In this document: in pieces, positions 5,977 to 8,156 of the stretch | How the letters are laid out: each line of letters starts with the position of its first letter | Numbering within the stretch: position 1 is the stretch's first letter | Assembly (NCBI GenBank): GCA_016201685.1 | Contig: JACQCJ010000028.1 | Location: 1 to 8,156 of the forward strand | Source: Candidatus Peregrinibacteria bacterium | Lineage (GTDB): Bacteria > Patescibacteriota > Gracilibacteria > Peribacterales > Peribacteraceae | Direction of reading: 5' to 3' | Length of the DNA stretch: 8,156 nucleotides | Program-made: the position numbers and the translations under genes | The notes under the pieces: model-generated | What the model was told of the DNA's origin: nothing | Databases searched by the model: none | The model's input: the letters and a program-made list of their open reading frames with translations, nothing else

Positions 5977-6900
5977 ATGTTCGAAGCCTTCCAGATCGGG
6001 CCGCTCTTCATTTGGACGCGACTCGTGTTCGTCCTCGTCGGCGTGTGGCTCTTTGCGGAGTTCTTCCTGCGGCTCGCCCAGAGCGCGAACCTCTCGCTCC
6101 AGCACTTTCAAGAGCATGGTCTCTGGTATGTGCTTGCCTTCATTCTTGGAGAACGACTCATCGCCGTGGTCGCCGAATATCAAGTCTACCTCAAAGATCC
6201 TGCGCGCATCCCGATCCTCTGGGACGGGGGCTTCAGCTTCCTCGGCGGCGCGATCGGGATCGGCATCGTGCTGTGGTTCGCCACACGGGGGCATCGGGCC
6301 ATTTTCCTCCACTGGCTCGACGCGCTCGTGCCCGCAACCACACTCGGCCTCGTCTTCTCCTGGCTCGGGTCCTTCTTCTCCGGCCAGGCGTACGGTCGGC
6401 CCACCGATGCGTTCTGGGGCATCACGTACGATGCCATGAACGTGCGGTACGCCGTGCCCATCCACCCCGTGCAGCTCTACTACGCCATCTTCTACTTCTT
6501 CCTCACGTTCCTGCTCCTCATCATCCGCAAGAAGGCCAAGCATGTGGGCGCGGAGACGCTCGTCGGAATCGTGTGCGCGTCGGTTGCCACATTCCTCTTC
6601 GAATCGTTTCGGGGAGATTTCAGCATTCCGGTGTTCGCAACACAACTCGACTTCTTCATTCTGATGCTTCTCTTCCTCAGCCTCGGACTGATGTTCGTCG
6701 TCGAGCTGAAGCTCACGGAGCGCGGATTCCTCCTCTATCAAGCCGCGCTGGGAATCAGTGTCACCTGCTATCTGTTCCTGCGTCCGTGGCTTGATTTGGA
6801 GACATTTGAGCTGCGCATCAGCCAGCTTCTCTCTCTCCTCGCACTCCTCGTCACAATCGTGTACGTTGTGGTGGAGCGGCGGCGCTATCCGCATCTCTGA
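5977..6900 (+). CDS. lgt: Lgt-like membrane protein (diacylglyceryl transferase family), catalytic residues missing
   Basis: Lgt transfers diacylglycerol from phosphatidylglycerol to the lipobox cysteine of prolipoproteins in the cytoplasmic membrane. Family features: IGPLFIW (7-13), GERL (58-61), WDGGFSFLGGAIG (82-94), GSFFSGQAYGRPTDAFWGI (131-149), VPIHPVQLYYAI (160-171) and FESFR (208-212). By my alignment, residues important in E. coli Lgt are replaced: His103 by Leu89, Arg143 by Trp129, Asn146 by Ser132, Glu151 by Gln137, Arg239 by Thr205; Gly154 (Gly140) and Glu243 (Glu209) remain. At 307 residues it is slightly long, with two added C-terminal hydrophobic stretches (252-270, 282-299). 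Family membership is confident, but classic transferase activity is doubtful; the symbol is a family label only. ATG 5977 is chosen over TTG 5959 because it gives the usual N-terminus and follows an extended -10. Two small membrane genes follow at 16-bp gaps. Confidence 0.8.
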   Translation: MFEAFQIGPLFIWTRLVFVLVGVWLFAEFFLRLAQSANLSLQHFQEHGLWYVLAFILGERLIAVVAEYQVYLKDPARIPILWDGGFSFLGGAIGIGIVLWFATRGHRAIFLHWLDALVPATTLGLVFSWLGSFFSGQAYGRPTDAFWGITYDAMNVRYAVPIHPVQLYYAIFYFFLTFLLLIIRKKAKHVGAETLVGIVCASVATFLFESFRGDFSIPVFATQLDFFILMLLFLSLGLMFVVELKLTERGFLLYQAALGISVTCYLFLRPWLDLETFELRISQLLSLLALLVTIVYVVVERRRYPHL

Positions 6901-6916
6901 AGTTCCCCCTCTCTTC

Positions 6917-7369
6917 ATGCAGTGGTTTCCTCTCCTCTCTGCAAGCGCCGACCTGCGCTTCGTGTCCCTGATGCTGCTCGGATTCTCTTTCCTCGCGGTC
7001 TTCTTCGTCCTCTTTACGGCGCGAGACATTCTCCTGCGAACGCATCTATTCCTGTTGCAGGCATGCTCCATCCTGCTCGTCGCGCTCTTCCCGATCGGCG
7101 GGTTTCTCGTGTATCTCCTCATTCGTCCGCCTCGCACGATCAAGGATCGGGCAATGGAGGATCTGGTGTGCGATCTGCTCGAGCGGCAAACCTCGCTCCT
7201 GGAGCGCGCAACGGCGATCCCATCGCCGACTGCCGCTCCTCCGTCTCCTCCTCCGCCCGCCCCTGCGGCGGCTTCCGTTCCAAGCCCTCTCCCCCCGACC
7301 CCCTCCCCCAAGGCATCTTCCAAGGCGAAGCGCAAGAAGGGCGGCGGTAAGAAATCCCATCGGCGCTGA
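6917..7369 (+). CDS. Small membrane protein, two helices and a Pro/Lys-rich cytoplasmic tail
   Basis: I cannot name the family. From ATG 6917 (150 residues) there are two hydrophobic helices at about 14-36 and 44-69, joined by the short charged turn TARDILLRTH. FPIGGFLVYLLIRPPRT (58-74) ends the second helix; a Gly-rich helix end followed by IRPP recalls small membrane proteins common in CPR genomes (memory, unverified). A short charged helix follows (DLVCDLLERQTSLLERA, 82-98), then a disordered Pro/Ala tail (101-133) and a Lys/Arg end (134-150). The basic tail suggests binding to nucleic acid or membrane lipids on the cytoplasmic side, which also fits positive-inside topology. The gene starts 16 bp after the Lgt-like stop with neither Shine-Dalgarno nor -10 element, so it is probably co-transcribed. 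The tail overlaps a C-rich repeat at 7285-7313. Confidence 0.7.
   Translation: MQWFPLLSASADLRFVSLMLLGFSFLAVFFVLFTARDILLRTHLFLLQACSILLVALFPIGGFLVYLLIRPPRTIKDRAMEDLVCDLLERQTSLLERATAIPSPTAAPPSPPPPAPAAASVPSPLPPTPSPKASSKAKRKKGGGKKSHRR
7285..7313. repeat. C-rich repeat inside the coding tail of the 6917 gene
   Basis: This stretch is almost all C with TCT and GA interruptions and contains CCCCGACCCCCTCC, one C longer than the core at 692-704 in the comF-rseP spacer. Here it is translated in frame as the PSPLPPTPSPK part of the disordered tail. It may be a dispersed repeat captured by the reading frame, or only convergence of a proline-rich, C-biased coding stretch. Confidence 0.4.
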
Positions 7370-7385
7370 TTTCTCCTTTGACTCC

Positions 7386-7808
7386 ATGCGTTCCAGCGCT
7401 CTCCAGCAATTTCTCCGGTTCGTTTTCGCTCCCAATCCGGGCCGCGCGACCTACGGAAGCACGAGCATTCTCTCGCTCCTCATCGCCTGCGGCACGCTTG
7501 TCGTCCTCTCCTTCATCATCGCTGTCTGGCGCCGCTCGCACGCGAATTCGGTCACGAGGAAACTCTCACGCACGTGGTCATCGGTGAGCTTCTGGTTCGG
7601 CATCGTCGGTCTCGTGCTCGTCGTTAGCCGTGTGGAGCAAATCCAGTTCCTCGCGATGCGCTTCTTCTGGGTGCTCTGGGTTCTCGCGCTCCTTGTCTAC
7701 GTCTTCGTTCAACTGCGTCTGTTCCGCGCCCGCCACTACGAAATTCTTCCGAGAGTTTCCGCTGCTGACCCTCGGGAGAAATACCTGCCCGGCAAAAAGA
7801 AGAAATGA
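7386..7808 (+). CDS. Small membrane protein with three predicted helices
   Basis: Family not recognised. The 140-residue product has an amphipathic, basic N-terminus (1-27), hydrophobic helices at about 28-48, 66-81 and 89-110, a basic loop between the first two (RRSHANSVTRKLSRT, 49-63), and a charged C-terminal tail ending PREKYLPGKKKK. The basic loop and basic tail give mixed topology signals, so orientation is unclear. ATG 7386 is 16 bp after the preceding stop, with a pyrimidine-rich lead-in and no ribosome binding site, so it is most likely the last gene of the Lgt-like operon. The matching 16-bp gaps and all-membrane content suggest the three proteins act at the same place, possibly as a complex; this is inference. 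No catalytic motif or cysteine pair is visible (one Cys at 35). Confidence 0.72.
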   Translation: MRSSALQQFLRFVFAPNPGRATYGSTSILSLLIACGTLVVLSFIIAVWRRSHANSVTRKLSRTWSSVSFWFGIVGLVLVVSRVEQIQFLAMRFFWVLWVLALLVYVFVQLRLFRARHYEILPRVSAADPREKYLPGKKKK

Positions 7809-7851
7809 GCCGGTGATGATTCATGATACACGGACTCTTCGCAGAAAAATT

Positions 7852-8002
7852 CCAAGGACCAAGCACCAAATTCCCCTTCGACGTTGCTCAGGGCAGGCAA
7901 ACAATTCTTCAATCATCAAGTTCCAAAGCTTGGTTTTTAAAAGTTGTTCTCTTGAACAATTCCCTGGGTTTTGGCGCTTGGAATTTGGCTTTTTCTCCTT
8001 GG
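7852..8002. repeat. 151-bp gene-free element with imperfect inverted ends (MITE-like)
   Basis: The arms 7852-7874 and 7980-8002 are inverted copies: CCAAGGA pairs with TCCTTGG (7996-8002), and CCAAATTCC (7866-7874) pairs with GGAATTTGG (7980-7988), with 7 nt between the two blocks on each side; 18 of 23 positions match. Inside are the partial palindrome CCCTTCGACGTTGCTCAGGG (7874-7893), resembling a motif common in intergenic repeats of many bacteria, and the hairpin TTGTTC/GAACAA (7944-7959). Short open frames across it look accidental. A non-autonomous mobile element or a folded intergenic repeat would both fit. Confidence 0.5.
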
Positions 8003-8023
8003 GAAAGCTCTGCTCATGTTAGA

Positions 8024-8064
8024 CCACAGCTAAAACTGGACTAACGCCACAGCCAAAAGTGGAC
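8024..8064. repeat. Two 18-bp direct repeats, likely transposase-binding sites
   Basis: ccacagctaaaactggac (8024-8041) and ccacagccaaaagtggac (8047-8064) match at 16 of 18 positions and are separated by taacg. The second copy can also fold as CCAC/GTGG followed by ACTTTTTT, a very weak terminator-like shape that could shield the element from outside transcription. Confidence 0.7.
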
Positions 8065-8095
8065 TTTTTTCGAACAGGACATAAAAAGAAAACAC

Positions 8096-8156
8096 ATGCA
8101 AAATGGGGATTTACCCTTCTTCCCCTCCTTTTGTATGTCCAAGGATCAGCTCCACA
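8096..8156 (+). CDS. Start of an open frame, possibly an IstA-like transposase, truncated by window end
   Basis: One frame stays open from ATG 8096 to the last base, with a second in-frame ATG at 8135 giving MSKDQLH. I prefer 8135 as the true start because the residues before it (MQNGDLPFFPSFC) do not look like a transposase N-terminus, while a short polar start before a helix-turn-helix is usual for IstA proteins. There is no Shine-Dalgarno site at either. Only 7-20 residues are visible, so identity rests on position just inside a probable IS end. Confidence 0.3.
   Translation, partial: MQNGDLPFFPSFCMSKDQLH

Larger units (their letters stand above)
8018..8156 (+). mobile_element. Probable left end of an insertion sequence (IS21-like), cut by the window edge
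   Basis: From TGTTAGACCACAG at 8018 the sequence changes character. Two near-identical 18-bp blocks repeat with a 23-bp period (8024-8041 and 8047-8064), then T6, then an open frame. IS21-family elements begin with TG and carry several tandem transposase-binding repeats at each end, often with an AAAACTGG/AAAAGTGG-like core as here, followed by istA within about 100-150 bp. The element's other end, target duplication and transposase are outside the window, so the family is inferred and the boundary may be off by a few bases. Confidence 0.5.

Noticed and set aside
5962..7335. A 457-codon minus-strand frame across the membrane operon
   Set aside because: Highly charged, low-complexity antisense of hydrophobic codons; no family resemblance.
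7923..7937. ccaaagcttggttttt as a terminator for the membrane operon
   Set aside because: The stem would be only four base pairs (CCAA/TTGG) with a three-base loop, too weak to support a call.
7823..8044. A 73-codon frame in the right-hand spacer
   Set aside because: It runs through inverted-repeat DNA and the IS end, with no start signal and no protein-like conservation.

Overview
The window holds eight protein genes, all on the + strand and tightly packed, followed by a mobile-element boundary at the right edge. The gene types (ComF, RseP, DnaA, ThrRS, Lgt-like) are bacterial. A threonyl-tRNA synthetase with no TGS domain, small proteins I do not recognise, non-canonical family members and no convincing Shine-Dalgarno sites suggest a reduced-genome lineage. 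A fairly GC-rich member of Patescibacteria/CPR (Peregrinibacteria-like) is my best guess, from memory of gene style and not from a marker gene.

Layout: 1-642, ComF-type phosphoribosyltransferase without the usual cysteine ribbon. 643-869, intergenic region with a C/G-rich 10-bp hairpin and, just before rseP, a second perfect 10-bp palindrome whose arms look like DnaA boxes. 870-1985, rseP (site-2 protease), and 1989-3464, dnaA, 3 bp apart and probably one transcription unit. 3504-3974, unrecognised 156-residue soluble protein. 4026-5846, thrS. 5847-5976, two hairpins and a promoter. 5977-6900, divergent Lgt-like membrane protein lacking the catalytic residues; 6917-7369 and 7386-7808, two small membrane proteins, each 16 bp after the previous stop codon. 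7852-8002, a 151-bp gene-free element with 23-bp imperfect inverted ends. 8018-8156, what looks like the left end of an insertion sequence, perhaps IS21-like, running off the window.

The strongest new pattern is regulatory. The four genes that appear to start transcription units (rseP, the 156-aa gene, thrS, the Lgt-like gene) each have an extended -10 element TGNTANNNT ending 6-8 nt before the ATG, which places transcription starts at or next to the start codon (leaderless mRNAs). The downstream genes dnaA, 6917 and 7386 lack it, so the pattern also defines the operons. At rseP-dnaA the DnaA-box-like palindrome covers the -35 region of this promoter, suggesting autoregulation of dnaA together with an envelope protease. 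The second main point is the Lgt-like protein, which keeps the family fold signature but has lost five residues important for transferase activity.
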